A stretch of 64,000 bases of DNA from Pseudomonadota bacterium. Lineage in GTDB: Bacteria > Bdellovibrionota > Bacteriovoracia > Bacteriovoracales > Bacteriovoracaceae. The notes under the pieces are model-generated. The model was given only the letters and a program-made list of their open reading frames with translations, was not told where the DNA came from and searched no databases. Position numbers and translations under genes: made by a program. Shown in pieces: positions 24,448 through 32,630 of this stretch. The first letter of the stretch is position 1, and each line of letters begins with the position of its first letter. The stretch spans positions 310,001 through 374,000 of the forward strand of contig JAIYDL010000007.1 in assembly GCA_027487515.1 (NCBI GenBank), in the 5' to 3' direction.

Positions 24448-25793
24448 GAAGGCTCGTGCTTCCCCTGGGGTGCCAAGTCAGCGAACTTCGTCTGAGAGCC
24501 GATCCATGAGAGCTCGACGGTGCCCGGCTCGCCGTTACGATTCTTAGCGATGATGATCTCGGCAATCCCCTTCTTCGGGGTTTGTGCGTCGTAGTACTCC
24601 TCCCGGTGAATCAGACAGACAATGTTGGCGTCCTGCTCGAGGGAACCGGATTCTCGCAAATCCTGCAGCTGGGGCCGTCGGTCGGTCCGAGACGCGGCCG
24701 TGCGGTTGAGCTGCGAGAGGGCGACAACTGGGATCTCTAGCTCGTTGGCGAGCATCTTAAAGCCTCGAGACAGTTCTGCGATTTCCTGTTCTCGGTTTTG
24801 CTTTTTTACGTGCATCGGCATGATCTGGAGGTAGTCCACGATGATCATCGCAAGACCCTGCTCGGCCTTGAGTTTACGGCAGTAGGACCGGATATCCATC
24901 AGGTTCGTTGAGCCTGAGTCGTTGATGTAGAGCTTAAGGTTCGAGAGCTTTTGGACTGCGGTGGCGATCGAGCGCAGGTCGAGCTCGTTAAACTCTTTGG
25001 TCTTGAGCTTACGCCCGTCGATGCAGGCCTCCGAGGCCAGGAGTCGCATCGAAAGCTCCGCGTACATCATCTCGTACGAGAACACCGCGACCGCCATGTT
25101 CGTCTGCTTTGCGGCGGCCACCGCCCAGTTCAGGGCGAGGGCCGTCTTGCCCATCCCCGGTCGCGCGGCGATGAGGACAAGTTGGCCTGGCTGAAGGCCT
25201 AGGAGCGACCGGTCGATCGACTGGAAGCCGGTCGAGACTCCCATGATCTCCCCCTTGGCCCGCGCTGGCTTCTCGAGCTCGGCGAGGTTCTCAAAGAGCG
25301 CCTGCTTTAAGGGGATCATCTTATTATTCTTGGTCTGCGCTGTGAGCTTGAAGAAGCTCGCCTCCACTTCCTGAAGAAACTCGCTGACGTCGCCGGAGAA
25401 ATTCGTGCCCGTTGAGGCAACGCGAGTGGCGGTGCGGACGACCTCCCGAAGCATGCTTTTCTGTTTGATGAGCTGCGCGTAGTACTCAACGTTCGCGGCG
25501 GAGCCGACTTCGTCGCAGATCGTGATGAGTGCGGTCTGACCTCCGATGCGCTCGAGCTTCCCGTGATCGTTGAGCTTACTCGCCACCGTGACGATGTCGA
25601 AGGGCATCCCTTCCATGAAGAGATCTTTGATGGACTGGTAGATCACACCATATTGCGGATGGTAGAAGTCACTGCTGTCGAGGTTCACATCGGAGATCTC
25701 ATCGAAGCTTCGGTTATCGATCAGAAGGCATCCCAGGAGGGCCTTCTCTGCGCCGATGTCATGAGGTAATTCGTTGCGATTTTCTTGTGCCAT
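24444..25793 (-). CDS. dnaB: Replicative DNA helicase DnaB
   Basis: About 449 residues, the DnaB length. The N-terminal domain has the family start PHDIGAEKALLGCLLID; the RecA-like domain has Walker A ARPGMGKTALA, Walker B around MIIVDYLQIM, and the DRRPQLQDLRESGSLEQDA arginine-finger region. It unwinds DNA at the replication fork as a hexamer. I prefer ATG 25793 over the GTG three bases before it, as GGAG lies seven bases upstream. A terminator separates it from rplI. Confidence 0.97.
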   Translation of the reverse strand: MAQENRNELPHDIGAEKALLGCLLIDNRSFDEISDVNLDSSDFYHPQYGVIYQSIKDLFMEGMPFDIVTVASKLNDHGKLERIGGQTALITICDEVGSAANVEYYAQLIKQKSMLREVVRTATRVASTGTNFSGDVSEFLQEVEASFFKLTAQTKNNKMIPLKQALFENLAELEKPARAKGEIMGVSTGFQSIDRSLLGLQPGQLVLIAARPGMGKTALALNWAVAAAKQTNMAVAVFSYEMMYAELSMRLLASEACIDGRKLKTKEFNELDLRSIATAVQKLSNLKLYINDSGSTNLMDIRSYCRKLKAEQGLAMIIVDYLQIMPMHVKKQNREQEIAELSRGFKMLANELEIPVVALSQLNRTAASRTDRRPQLQDLRESGSLEQDANIVCLIHREEYYDAQTPKKGIAEIIIAKNRNGEPGTVELSWIGSQTKFADLAPQGKHEPS

Positions 25794-25894
25794 CACAAGG
25801 CTCCGAGGGAAGGGTTATCGATTGGGGAGACTTTAGCGTATGTGCGGTTTGTCGCGGTAGGAATATGTACAGGATGTTATGGAAAGTTAGGATC

Positions 25895-25930
25895 AAAAAC
25901 GGAGAGAAGGCCCTTGGGCCCGCTCTCCGT
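25895..25930 (-). terminator. Intrinsic terminator after rplI
   Basis: Minus strand: ACGGAGAG ... CTCTCCGT outer stem with an inner GGCCC/GGGCC stem, followed by TTTTTGATC. It lies nine bases after the rplI stop and before dnaB, so dnaB may need read-through or its own promoter. Confidence 0.8.
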
Positions 25931-25938
25931 AAACAAGA

Positions 25939-26517
25939 TTACTCTTCTGTGCCGTTCGCAGCAGCTTCGGCTTCTGCAGCGGCCGCAGCCTTCGCAGCTT
26001 CGGCCTTCGCCTTCTTCTCGGCGTTGCGTCTCTGAGCTTCGGCCTGCTGGCGCTTCAGTTCCTCGGCCATGGCGGCGTCGATGGAGACTTTGAGCTTGAA
26101 CTCAGCAGTGACGTCGCTGAAGAGCTTCGCCTTCACGTCGTAGGTCCCGAGAGACTTGATGGAACCGTCGAACTGAAGAATCCGGCGCTCCAGAGAGACT
26201 CCGTGCTTCTCGAGTTCCTTGACGATGTCAAGGGAGGTGACGGCGCCGAAGAGGCGACCGTTCGCACCAACTTTCTTGATCAGTTCAACGGTCATACCGT
26301 CGAGCTTAGCCTTAAGGGTTTCGGCAGTGACTTTCTCGGCCTGGATCTTCTTGGCGAGACCTTTCTGCTTGTCCTTGAGGACGTTCGAGTTCTTTTCGTC
26401 GGCGAGGATCGCGAGCCTCTTCGGGAAGAGGAAGTTCCGGGCAAAGCCAGCGGATACGTTAACGATCTCACCGATCGTTCCGAGGGCCTTTACCTTTTCA
26501 GTGAGGATGACTTTCAT
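25939..26517 (-). CDS. rplI: 50S ribosomal protein bL9 with extended C-terminus
   Basis: 192 residues, about 40 longer than usual. The N-terminal domain is typical (MKVILTEKVKALGTIGEIVNVSAGFARNFLFP), then the long connecting helix and the C-terminal domain (about 75-148). After residue 150 comes an Ala/Lys/Glu-rich tail, probably a charged helix. bL9 binds 23S rRNA near the L1 stalk and affects frame maintenance. It sits in the rpsF-rpsR-rplI-dnaB order seen across bacteria, with a membrane-protein gene inserted. Confidence 0.96.
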   Translation of the reverse strand: MKVILTEKVKALGTIGEIVNVSAGFARNFLFPKRLAILADEKNSNVLKDKQKGLAKKIQAEKVTAETLKAKLDGMTVELIKKVGANGRLFGAVTSLDIVKELEKHGVSLERRILQFDGSIKSLGTYDVKAKLFSDVTAEFKLKVSIDAAMAEELKRQQAEAQRRNAEKKAKAEAAKAAAAAEAEAAANGTEE

Positions 26518-26531
26518 ATAATTCTCCTAAA

Positions 26532-27512
26532 TTAATCTTCGATGTTACGTTTTACAAAATACTTTCTAAAATCAAACCAGTTATCAAACAGGCCGGCGAC
26601 CGCGATGAGGTAGCCACCGACGAAAATCGTTACGACGACGATGAGGGTGCGGAAGAACCCAACGATCCCCGCGAAGTTCAGAAGGTCACTGAAGACTCCG
26701 AACCCCTGGAAGAAGTAGAAGATTCCCAAGCACTTCACCACCGTGAGTCCGATCACTTCGAGGGATGGCCCGACCAGCTGAGCTCCCCAGACCGCTGCCG
26801 CTAAGCCCAGGGCGAGCAGAGCGACGAAGGCGAAAGGAACACGGAAGGTCAGAAGCTCTCGCTCCGAGTACGGATAATCATTCCCAGAGAAGAGGAGCCG
26901 GCGGCTCTTCAAAACGAGGGACATGTTAAACCAAAGCATCAGGAAGACCCCCATGAAGAGGTAGCTCGGAAATGATTCGATCATTTCCGCGGCCAAGAGG
27001 TCCGGGCGATCGAGGAGCTGGAGGACCTGGATCGCGTCCTTGTCTCCGCTTAACTCTATCGCCTTCTTTTGCTCGGCAATCTTATCCGCACTTCTCTCGA
27101 TCTGCTGGACGATGAACGCTGTCGGCGTGGTCTGCATGGAGGACAGAACCACGGCGAAGAAGCCGGACATTGACAGGATGAAGGCCATCCCAAAAACGAC
27201 GAGTCCCTTGACCGGAGGAATCCCTCGCAGAACAACTTCAGCGATCGCGGCTGCGAAGAGAGCGACACAGGCATAAAAACCGAAGAGGGTCAGATCTCCG
27301 TACATGAACCCGGCGACGCCGAAACTCAGGACTAGGCCTGCGGCGGCGGTCAGGTACCCTTTGACCCGGCCGTACATGACAACGGCGAGGGCAAGTGGGA
27401 ACGGAGCGAAGACGGCCATGATGAAGCTCATGCACAAGATCACCGAAGAAGCGCCGAGAAGGAGCAACCTACTAGTGGAGAGCTGTGGGGCCTGCATCAC
27501 GTCGGTGTTCAT
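26532..27512 (-). CDS. DUF2232 (YybS-like) membrane protein
   Basis: About 326 residues with roughly eight membrane helices. The N-terminal helices with FAPFPLALAVVMYGRVKGYL, the loop around MESFPSYLFMG-like sequence (IESFPSYLFMGVFLMLWFNM split) and the last FFRTLIVVVTIFVGGYLIA match the DUF2232 pattern found next to rplI/dnaB in several phyla. Function unknown. ATG 27512 is preferred; an upstream TTG at 27530 lies one base after the rpsF-rpsR stop and is also possible. Confidence 0.8.
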   Translation of the reverse strand: MNTDVMQAPQLSTSRLLLLGASSVILCMSFIMAVFAPFPLALAVVMYGRVKGYLTAAAGLVLSFGVAGFMYGDLTLFGFYACVALFAAAIAEVVLRGIPPVKGLVVFGMAFILSMSGFFAVVLSSMQTTPTAFIVQQIERSADKIAEQKKAIELSGDKDAIQVLQLLDRPDLLAAEMIESFPSYLFMGVFLMLWFNMSLVLKSRRLLFSGNDYPYSERELLTFRVPFAFVALLALGLAAAVWGAQLVGPSLEVIGLTVVKCLGIFYFFQGFGVFSDLLNFAGIVGFFRTLIVVVTIFVGGYLIAVAGLFDNWFDFRKYFVKRNIED

Positions 27513-27530
27513 ACGAGTTCCGGTCTCCAA

Positions 27531-28139
27531 TTAGCGAGCGACTTCGTTTGACTGGTAACTGATGAGGAGCATGTTCCGCCCGCGCTTGATGGCCTCGTTG
27601 GCCCGGCGCTGAAACGTCGGTGTCAGACCCGTGATCCGAGACGGAGAGATCTTTCCGAACTCGTTCACCAGCCATGAATACGACTTCGGATCTTTCCAGT
27701 CTGGAGATGTTTTCTTCGCAGAGAACCAGCAAGACTTGCGCTTCGAGTGCATCTTCTTGTCTTTGTCTTCGCCACCGAACTCGTCGTCGATCGCCGCCGC
27801 TTGAGTGTGGTTCGGGTTCTTGTAGTTTTTCACGATGTCGGCCTGGTGCTTATCTTCACCGAGCTTGATGATGAGGTGACGAACGAGGTTCTCGTTGATC
27901 CGGAACCGACGCTCGATCTCGGCGTTCAGGTTTCCTTCACCTTTGTACATGAAGTAGTGGTAAGCGCCTTTCTTAAGGCCGTTCTCAGTGGGCTGAGCGA
28001 AAGTTTTCACTCCCCATGAATCGGCGACGAGAACTTCGGCACCGAACTGCTTGAACGTCTCAGTGAGAGCGTTCTTGATTGTTGACACAACTTCCTCAGA
28101 TGCGTCAGGGCGAACGACAAATGCCGTTTCGTAGATCAT
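27531..28139 (-). CDS. rpsF-rpsR: Fused 30S ribosomal proteins bS6-bS18
   Basis: 202 residues in one uninterrupted frame from ATG 28139, four bases after AGGAGG. Residues 1-98 are a full bS6 (MIYETAFVVRPDASEE, then KGAYHYFMYKGEGNLNAEIE and NENLVRHLIIKL). Residues 99-129 are an acidic linker (DDEFGGEDKDKK). Residues 130-202 are a full bS18 (KRKSCWFSAKK, GKISPSRITGLTPTFQRR, AIKRGRNMLLISYQ). In most bacteria these are separate genes; the proteins are neighbours on the 30S platform, so a fusion is sterically reasonable. Met130 (27752) has no ribosome site, so separate translation of bS18 is unlikely though not excluded. Confidence 0.93.
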   Translation of the reverse strand: MIYETAFVVRPDASEEVVSTIKNALTETFKQFGAEVLVADSWGVKTFAQPTENGLKKGAYHYFMYKGEGNLNAEIERRFRINENLVRHLIIKLGEDKHQADIVKNYKNPNHTQAAAIDDEFGGEDKDKKMHSKRKSCWFSAKKTSPDWKDPKSYSWLVNEFGKISPSRITGLTPTFQRRANEAIKRGRNMLLISYQSNEVAR

Positions 28140-28314
28140 ATTTCCTCCTGGATCTAAGCATCCACCACACGGTGAATGCATTTATTAAGAGCCCACAGAA
28201 CAATTCCTGTGAGCGAGATGAAATACATAAAATGAATGTCTTCGGGAACTTAGCACAAGTGGAACGACTTCGTCTAAGTCTTTCTAGGAAGGAAAAAGAA
28301 GCCTTTTTGAGGGT

Positions 28315-30006
28315 CTAATTCCCTGTATTTTCTGGAACAGCCTCTGCCTTAGGCCTGAAGAATCGGGTGTAGTTCAGAATGTAGCGGACGGAGATTTGCT
28401 GGAACAGGGAGGTCTCAGGATCCTTAGAAATGTCCCCTTCGCTGCTCTCGAAGTTGGCGAGGCTCTCCTCCATGGTGGGAGCAGGGGTTGCTGCCAGGGC
28501 AGCGGCCGCGTCTTCGGTTGAGGTCGTTGACGACTGCGCGTCAGCAGACGGCATCGCAACGGCTTCGGCGGCGGCCTCGGCGACGGGCCCCTTCGCCTCC
28601 TCCACGGGCTTGGTTTCGGAGACGGTGGCATCGCTCTTTTTGTCGAGGTCTGCGAGGCTCATTCCCTTAAGCCCAAGGCCTTTGTTGGCACCAGTTTGCA
28701 TGCTCGCTAAAGTTCGCTGCACTTCCTTTTCAAAGTCCAACGGTTTCTTCTTCTGGGCCGCGCGCTGCTTATTGATCGTCTCAAGGGCAGCAAGCTTTTC
28801 TTTCTCGATCCTCGCCGCTCCGTTGGCGAGCTGGCCTGCGAGGACGTCGGCCCGGGCCGTGTCCCCAGCGTTCATCGCGTTGGCGAAGTCGCTCGCAAGG
28901 TTCGACTGTGACCGAAGGTACTCGGTGCCGAAGTTCGCGCCGAAGGTGGGCCGGTTGACGCGAAGTGGTCTCTGGCAAGCCTTCTCGGAGAAGACGATCC
29001 CTGCCCCACCGGAACCGACGCAGGACTTGATCTCAGGCTTGATGCCCTCCGCGAGCCGGGTCACTTCTCCGTTGGTGGTTCCACCATTGACCCCACCGGA
29101 GCTGCCGCCGTTGGTTCCGCCGTTGGCCCCTCCGTTTGCGCCGCTCGTGCTTCCGGACGTTGATCCCCCGGTTTCACCGAGCGTGTTCGTGTCCTGAGTT
29201 GCCTTGTTAAACTCAGCGAGGAGCTTCTCCATTTTCTTGATGTTTTCCTTGAGTTTATTCTCTGAGCTCATGAGGTCCATGATGATGAGACCAGTGAGTG
29301 CGGTGGCGCCGCCGAAGATCGCGGCGCGAGTCATGGGAGTGTTCATGGCTGTGGCGATGGTCGGAAAAAGTCCGGCAACCGCCGGGGAAAAGTAGATCAG
29401 CGCCCCGGCGATCCCGACCGCTCCGGCGCTCATTAGCATTCCGTTACCGCCGGCCTTGATCGTCAGGAAGCTGTAGGCCGCGACGATCGCCATCTGGACC
29501 GTGGTTGCGGCGGCGAAGCCCGCGGGACTTGGCCCACAAGCCTCTGGCACGACGTTCAGAATGTTCGCGTGCTCGGCGAGGGCCAACGCCGTCGCGATCC
29601 CGTAGGCTGCGGCGACGGCCATGGTCCACATCTTTCGCTTCTGGACGAACGCGAGCTGATCCTTTTCTTCCTTGAGCTTTGCTTCGAGCGTCGCCTTCTG
29701 TAGGTCCCCACCGTTTGCCATGGTGCTCTTCACTTCGGCGACCTTCTTTTCCTGGTCGCCGTGGTGCTTTTTCTGCTGCTGGCCTCCGAGGAGCTCTGAG
29801 GCGATGTAGGCTGCAGACCCGGCCATGAAAACGTAGATCGAAGGGTTCTTCGGAGCGAGACAGTTGAGGATGATCGTCGAACCGATGGTTGCGGTCCCAA
29901 GCCCAAGGATCTGATTCGCAATCGGTCCCATGCTCATCGCGCGAGCAGAATTCACGGGGGCGATGATAAGCACGAAGCTGACGATGATGGCGAAGAACTT
30001 GTTCAT
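28315..30006 (-). CDS. Hypothetical membrane protein with Gly-rich linker
   Basis: 563 residues. Signal peptide (1-23, ending SARA), several hydrophobic helices between 25 and 260 (for example MAVAAAYGIATALALA and AAIFGGATALTGLIIMDL), a charged helical spacer, a Gly/Ser/Thr/Asn linker (about 279-315, repeats of the NGGxNGG kind) and a long Ala/Glu/Lys-rich C-terminal half with coiled-coil tendency and two cysteines. No family recognised. The start has no ribosome site and a FliA-like promoter ends seven bases upstream, so the mRNA may be leaderless. Confidence 0.75.
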   Translation of the reverse strand: MNKFFAIIVSFVLIIAPVNSARAMSMGPIANQILGLGTATIGSTIILNCLAPKNPSIYVFMAGSAAYIASELLGGQQQKKHHGDQEKKVAEVKSTMANGGDLQKATLEAKLKEEKDQLAFVQKRKMWTMAVAAAYGIATALALAEHANILNVVPEACGPSPAGFAAATTVQMAIVAAYSFLTIKAGGNGMLMSAGAVGIAGALIYFSPAVAGLFPTIATAMNTPMTRAAIFGGATALTGLIIMDLMSSENKLKENIKKMEKLLAEFNKATQDTNTLGETGGSTSGSTSGANGGANGGTNGGSSGGVNGGTTNGEVTRLAEGIKPEIKSCVGSGGAGIVFSEKACQRPLRVNRPTFGANFGTEYLRSQSNLASDFANAMNAGDTARADVLAGQLANGAARIEKEKLAALETINKQRAAQKKKPLDFEKEVQRTLASMQTGANKGLGLKGMSLADLDKKSDATVSETKPVEEAKGPVAEAAAEAVAMPSADAQSSTTSTEDAAAALAATPAPTMEESLANFESSEGDISKDPETSLFQQISVRYILNYTRFFRPKAEAVPENTGN

Positions 30007-30013
30007 GTGCCAA

Positions 30014-30040
30014 TTATCGGTACTTTGGAGAGAAACGTTC
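30014..30040 (-). promoter_or_regulatory. Sigma-28-like promoter, possibly giving a leaderless mRNA
   Basis: Minus strand: GAACGTTT, 11 bases, ACCGATAA, from 30040 to 30014. It matches TAAAGTTT-N11-GCCGATAA at 6 and 7 of 8 positions with exact spacing. The predicted start falls at about 30007, next to ATG 30006. Confidence 0.55.
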
Positions 30041-30120
30041 GGAGTTTTTGCAGAATCCTCAGGTTACGTCCTGAGCTGGGGGTCAGGACTGCCAATCATG
30101 TTTGGCGTTTTCTTGAGGGG

Positions 30121-30148
30121 TCAAGGGATTCTTAATGTTGACCGATAA
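30121..30148 (+). promoter_or_regulatory. Sigma-28-like promoter before the cysteine-repeat genes
   Basis: TCAAG at 30121-30125, 15 bases, ACCGATAA at 30141-30148 (7 of 8). Expected start near 30155; AGGAG then precedes the ATG at 30169. It is divergent from the site at 30014-30040. Confidence 0.5.
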
Positions 30149-30168
30149 GATTAAATCTTAGGAGACCT

Positions 30169-30915
30169 ATGACAATCCACATTCGCTACTTTTTTCCGCT
30201 CCTTTTGATTGCGGTCCCTGCTCTGGGGGTCACGATTCAGGATGTCTGCAATGATTTAGGCCAGGATAATCGCGGTATCGGCACGGCTTTCCGTATCGGC
30301 GCGACTTTCCGCATCGCCGCGGCATGCCGGGCTTACGAAGGCCGGCGATTTGATCCGGCCGTCCTAGGAGTGATCCGAGAGATGGCGAAGCATAACCCGG
30401 CCAACACTCTTGATTCCATCGAAGTTAGCGCCGATGGACGGTTTGATGCCACTGCGGTTGCGGCCTGTGGCGCGGTCGCAGGAAAAAGCACTCTCCATGG
30501 ACGCGCCTGCCTCCAGGCCATCCGAGACAAGTCTCCCTCGCCCCTTCTTTCTCAGATCGTCACCCGGCTAGCTGAGAGGGCGTACCCTCAAGCCGTGACA
30601 GCCTTCGAAATCGCCGGGACCGCCCAGCTCTCCGCTCCCCTGGCCGAGATTTGTTTGAACCTCGCGGGCCTCAATCCTCACCAGGGCCTCGAGTGCGTAG
30701 GAGCGATCGCGAACAAAACCGCCCCTGCTGGGGCTGAACAGGCCTGCCTTCCCCCTCGGACCCAGTCTTCGGTGAGCATGCTCTCTTGTGTGAAGAACCT
30801 CCCCTTAGCTGCTGCTGAAAGATGTGAAACCCCAGGAGTGAGTTCCACCGGCACCGATAGCTTGTCTCCCTTGATCGATGCCGCAGGCCAGCTCGAAAGA
30901 AGCCAAAGAAGATGA
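30169..30915 (+). CDS. Secreted cysteine-repeat protein, copy 1
   Basis: 248 residues. Signal peptide (about 1-20, ending ALG) then alpha-helical repeats related to the next two genes: segments with a Cys near the start and a second Cys 13 to 15 residues later (ICLNLAGLNPHQGLEC, AACGAVAGKSTLHGRAC). The cysteines probably form disulfides in the periplasm or outside. The C-terminus is Ser/Gln/Arg-rich. No family recognised. This copy is the most divergent of the three and ends 15 bases before the second. Confidence 0.75.
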   Translation: MTIHIRYFFPLLLIAVPALGVTIQDVCNDLGQDNRGIGTAFRIGATFRIAAACRAYEGRRFDPAVLGVIREMAKHNPANTLDSIEVSADGRFDATAVAACGAVAGKSTLHGRACLQAIRDKSPSPLLSQIVTRLAERAYPQAVTAFEIAGTAQLSAPLAEICLNLAGLNPHQGLECVGAIANKTAPAGAEQACLPPRTQSSVSMLSCVKNLPLAAAERCETPGVSSTGTDSLSPLIDAAGQLERSQRR

Positions 30916-30930
30916 AGCGATGACCCGGCC

Positions 30931-31689
30931 ATGAGAGTTCTCGGCGCCCTTTTCTTCGTCTCAGTGCTAATGACCCACCCCAGTTCCGAGGCCTCAGACA
31001 TCACTGCGGTTTGCCGCGAAATCATCGCTCAACGCCCCTCACTTGAGGCTTCTTGCCGTCGCCTCTCCTCCCGGACCTTTTCAGAGGGGGCACTGCGCGT
31101 CTCTCTCAAGGCACTGAAGACAAATCCCACCATCGCCATGGAGGTCCTCCAGACGGCGCAGGGGCGCAGGATCCAGAGATCCTCCGCCGAAGTCTGTGAG
31201 GAATATGTTTTCTTTCATCCGTGGAACGCAGGGCCCTGCATCGATGCCATCTCAAACCGGCAGCTTTCCCTTGAGGTCTTAAGGATCGCTCGGAAGCTCA
31301 TTCAAAAAAAGGACGGCCGACTTGCGCTCGACATCCTGGCCTGGCGGGAAGGAACGGAGCTGAATCCTGAGCTCTCGGTGGTCTGCGAAGAGGTCGCGGC
31401 GCGGTCGCCGGCCCTGGCCGAGAAGTGCGTCCGCACGATCCTCGGGAAACGAAGATCCAAGGGGGTCGAAAGCTGCAGAGGCGATGAGCTCAGTGGAGAG
31501 GCCAAGGTTGACTGCCTGGCGCGGCTTGAGCGCCCGGTGGAGCGGAGCCCGGCGAGCATCCCTCCACAACAGGAGATCGAGCCGCAGAGGAAACCATCCG
31601 ACGAAGTGACCAAGGCCCTACGGACCCAACGCCGAGTCCGCTACCGGAATGGGCCCTCGGGCAACCTCGATGCTTTCGTAATGCCCTAA
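30931..31689 (+). CDS. Secreted cysteine-repeat protein, copy 2
   Basis: 252 residues. Signal peptide (about 1-22), then helical repeats: VCREIIAQRPSLEASC, VCEEYVFFHPWNAGPC and VCEEVAARSPALAEKC are the paired-cysteine units, each followed by an ALxxLxxA-type helix pair. The last 70 residues are Pro/Arg/Glu-rich and probably disordered. Same organisation as the neighbouring genes, so a paralogous family created by duplication. Function unknown. Confidence 0.75.
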   Translation: MRVLGALFFVSVLMTHPSSEASDITAVCREIIAQRPSLEASCRRLSSRTFSEGALRVSLKALKTNPTIAMEVLQTAQGRRIQRSSAEVCEEYVFFHPWNAGPCIDAISNRQLSLEVLRIARKLIQKKDGRLALDILAWREGTELNPELSVVCEEVAARSPALAEKCVRTILGKRRSKGVESCRGDELSGEAKVDCLARLERPVERSPASIPPQQEIEPQRKPSDEVTKALRTQRRVRYRNGPSGNLDAFVMP

Positions 31690-31778
31690 GGGGCCGTGCG
31701 TTTGTAAAATTTTCCTGCGCGCAACAGCTGCCCTCGAACTTCGGCTAGGATCCTCCGCACCAACTAACGGAGGAACCC

Positions 31779-32570
31779 ATGAAGAAGTCACTCATCGCCA
31801 TCGTCGCTGCCCTCAGCATCGGCCAAGCCTTTGGACAATCTGCCTCGCAGCTCTGCCAGCGCATGGCCCAGATCAACAGCACAAACGCGACCCAGTGTGC
31901 GCAGCTGATCTCCCGCAACCGCTTCGATCAGAAAGCACTTGAAATCGCCAACACGGCACTAAGCTCGAGCAGTGCCCAGGCCCTTGAGATTCTGAAACTC
32001 ACCGCGAACCGGCGCCTCGATGACAACGGCGCCACTCTCTGCGGGGCCATGCTCCCCATCAATTCTCAGAACGCTCTCGTTTGCCTCGGCGTCGTCCTGG
32101 ACAACCGGGTGTCCGACGAGATCCTGAGAATTTCTCAGCGCCATCTCCAGGTAAGCTCCGCCAGTGCCCTCGAGGTCTTGCGGATTGGATTAAACGCGCG
32201 GCTTGCGCCCCAGCTCCTCGACATCTGCGAGCGCATGATCCCGATCAACGCCGCAAACTCCATCGTCTGCATTCAGACGATCAATAACAAGACCTCCCTC
32301 AACGGCTCTGAGCAGGTCTGTGCAGCGATGGTCAACACTAGTACCGCCAACACCCTCCAGTGCCTCCAGGGGATCGTGGTCGATGGCCGCCAGGAGCCGC
32401 AGGATCGCGACATCCTCGTCAGCACCCGCGAACTCGGAGAAATCCGTCGCATCATGTCCCGGTCTCGCTCTCAGATCGACCGCGGGATGATCGACGAAGG
32501 TCTGCGCTCTTTAGACCGTGCGATCCAGCAGCTCAGTGACCTTTCAGTCAACAACAGAAACTCTCGCTAG
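31779..32570 (+). CDS. Secreted cysteine-repeat protein, copy 3
   Basis: 263 residues, the most regular copy. Signal peptide MKKSLIAIVAALSIGQAFGQ. From residue 25 a 62-residue unit is repeated: LCQRMAQINSTNATQC, LCGAMLPINSQNALVC, ICERMIPINAANSIVC, each followed by an N-R-F/V helix and an SSAxALEIL helix; a shorter fourth unit (VCAAMVNTSTANTLQC) follows after 31 residues. Each unit holds a Cys-x13-Cys pair. A basic helical C-terminus (205-263) closes the protein. GGAGG precedes the ATG and a strong terminator follows. Confidence 0.8.
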   Translation: MKKSLIAIVAALSIGQAFGQSASQLCQRMAQINSTNATQCAQLISRNRFDQKALEIANTALSSSSAQALEILKLTANRRLDDNGATLCGAMLPINSQNALVCLGVVLDNRVSDEILRISQRHLQVSSASALEVLRIGLNARLAPQLLDICERMIPINAANSIVCIQTINNKTSLNGSEQVCAAMVNTSTANTLQCLQGIVVDGRQEPQDRDILVSTRELGEIRRIMSRSRSQIDRGMIDEGLRSLDRAIQQLSDLSVNNRNSR

Positions 32571-32577
32571 CCATACC

Positions 32578-32608
32578 GAGGGGGCCCGCAGAGGCCCCCT
32601 CTTCTTTT
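32578..32608 (+). terminator. Intrinsic terminator after the cysteine-repeat genes
   Basis: Nine-base-pair stem GAGGGGGCC/GGCCCCCTC with a six-base loop, followed by TTCTTTT. It lies eight bases after the stop at 32570. Confidence 0.9.
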
Positions 32609-32630
32609 ACCTTTTCAATCGATTCCTGCT

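Noticed and set aside
27531..27752. Separate rpsR gene starting at Met130 of the fusion
   Set aside because: No Shine-Dalgarno sequence, no stop codon before it, and the linker is continuous; kept only as a minor alternative.
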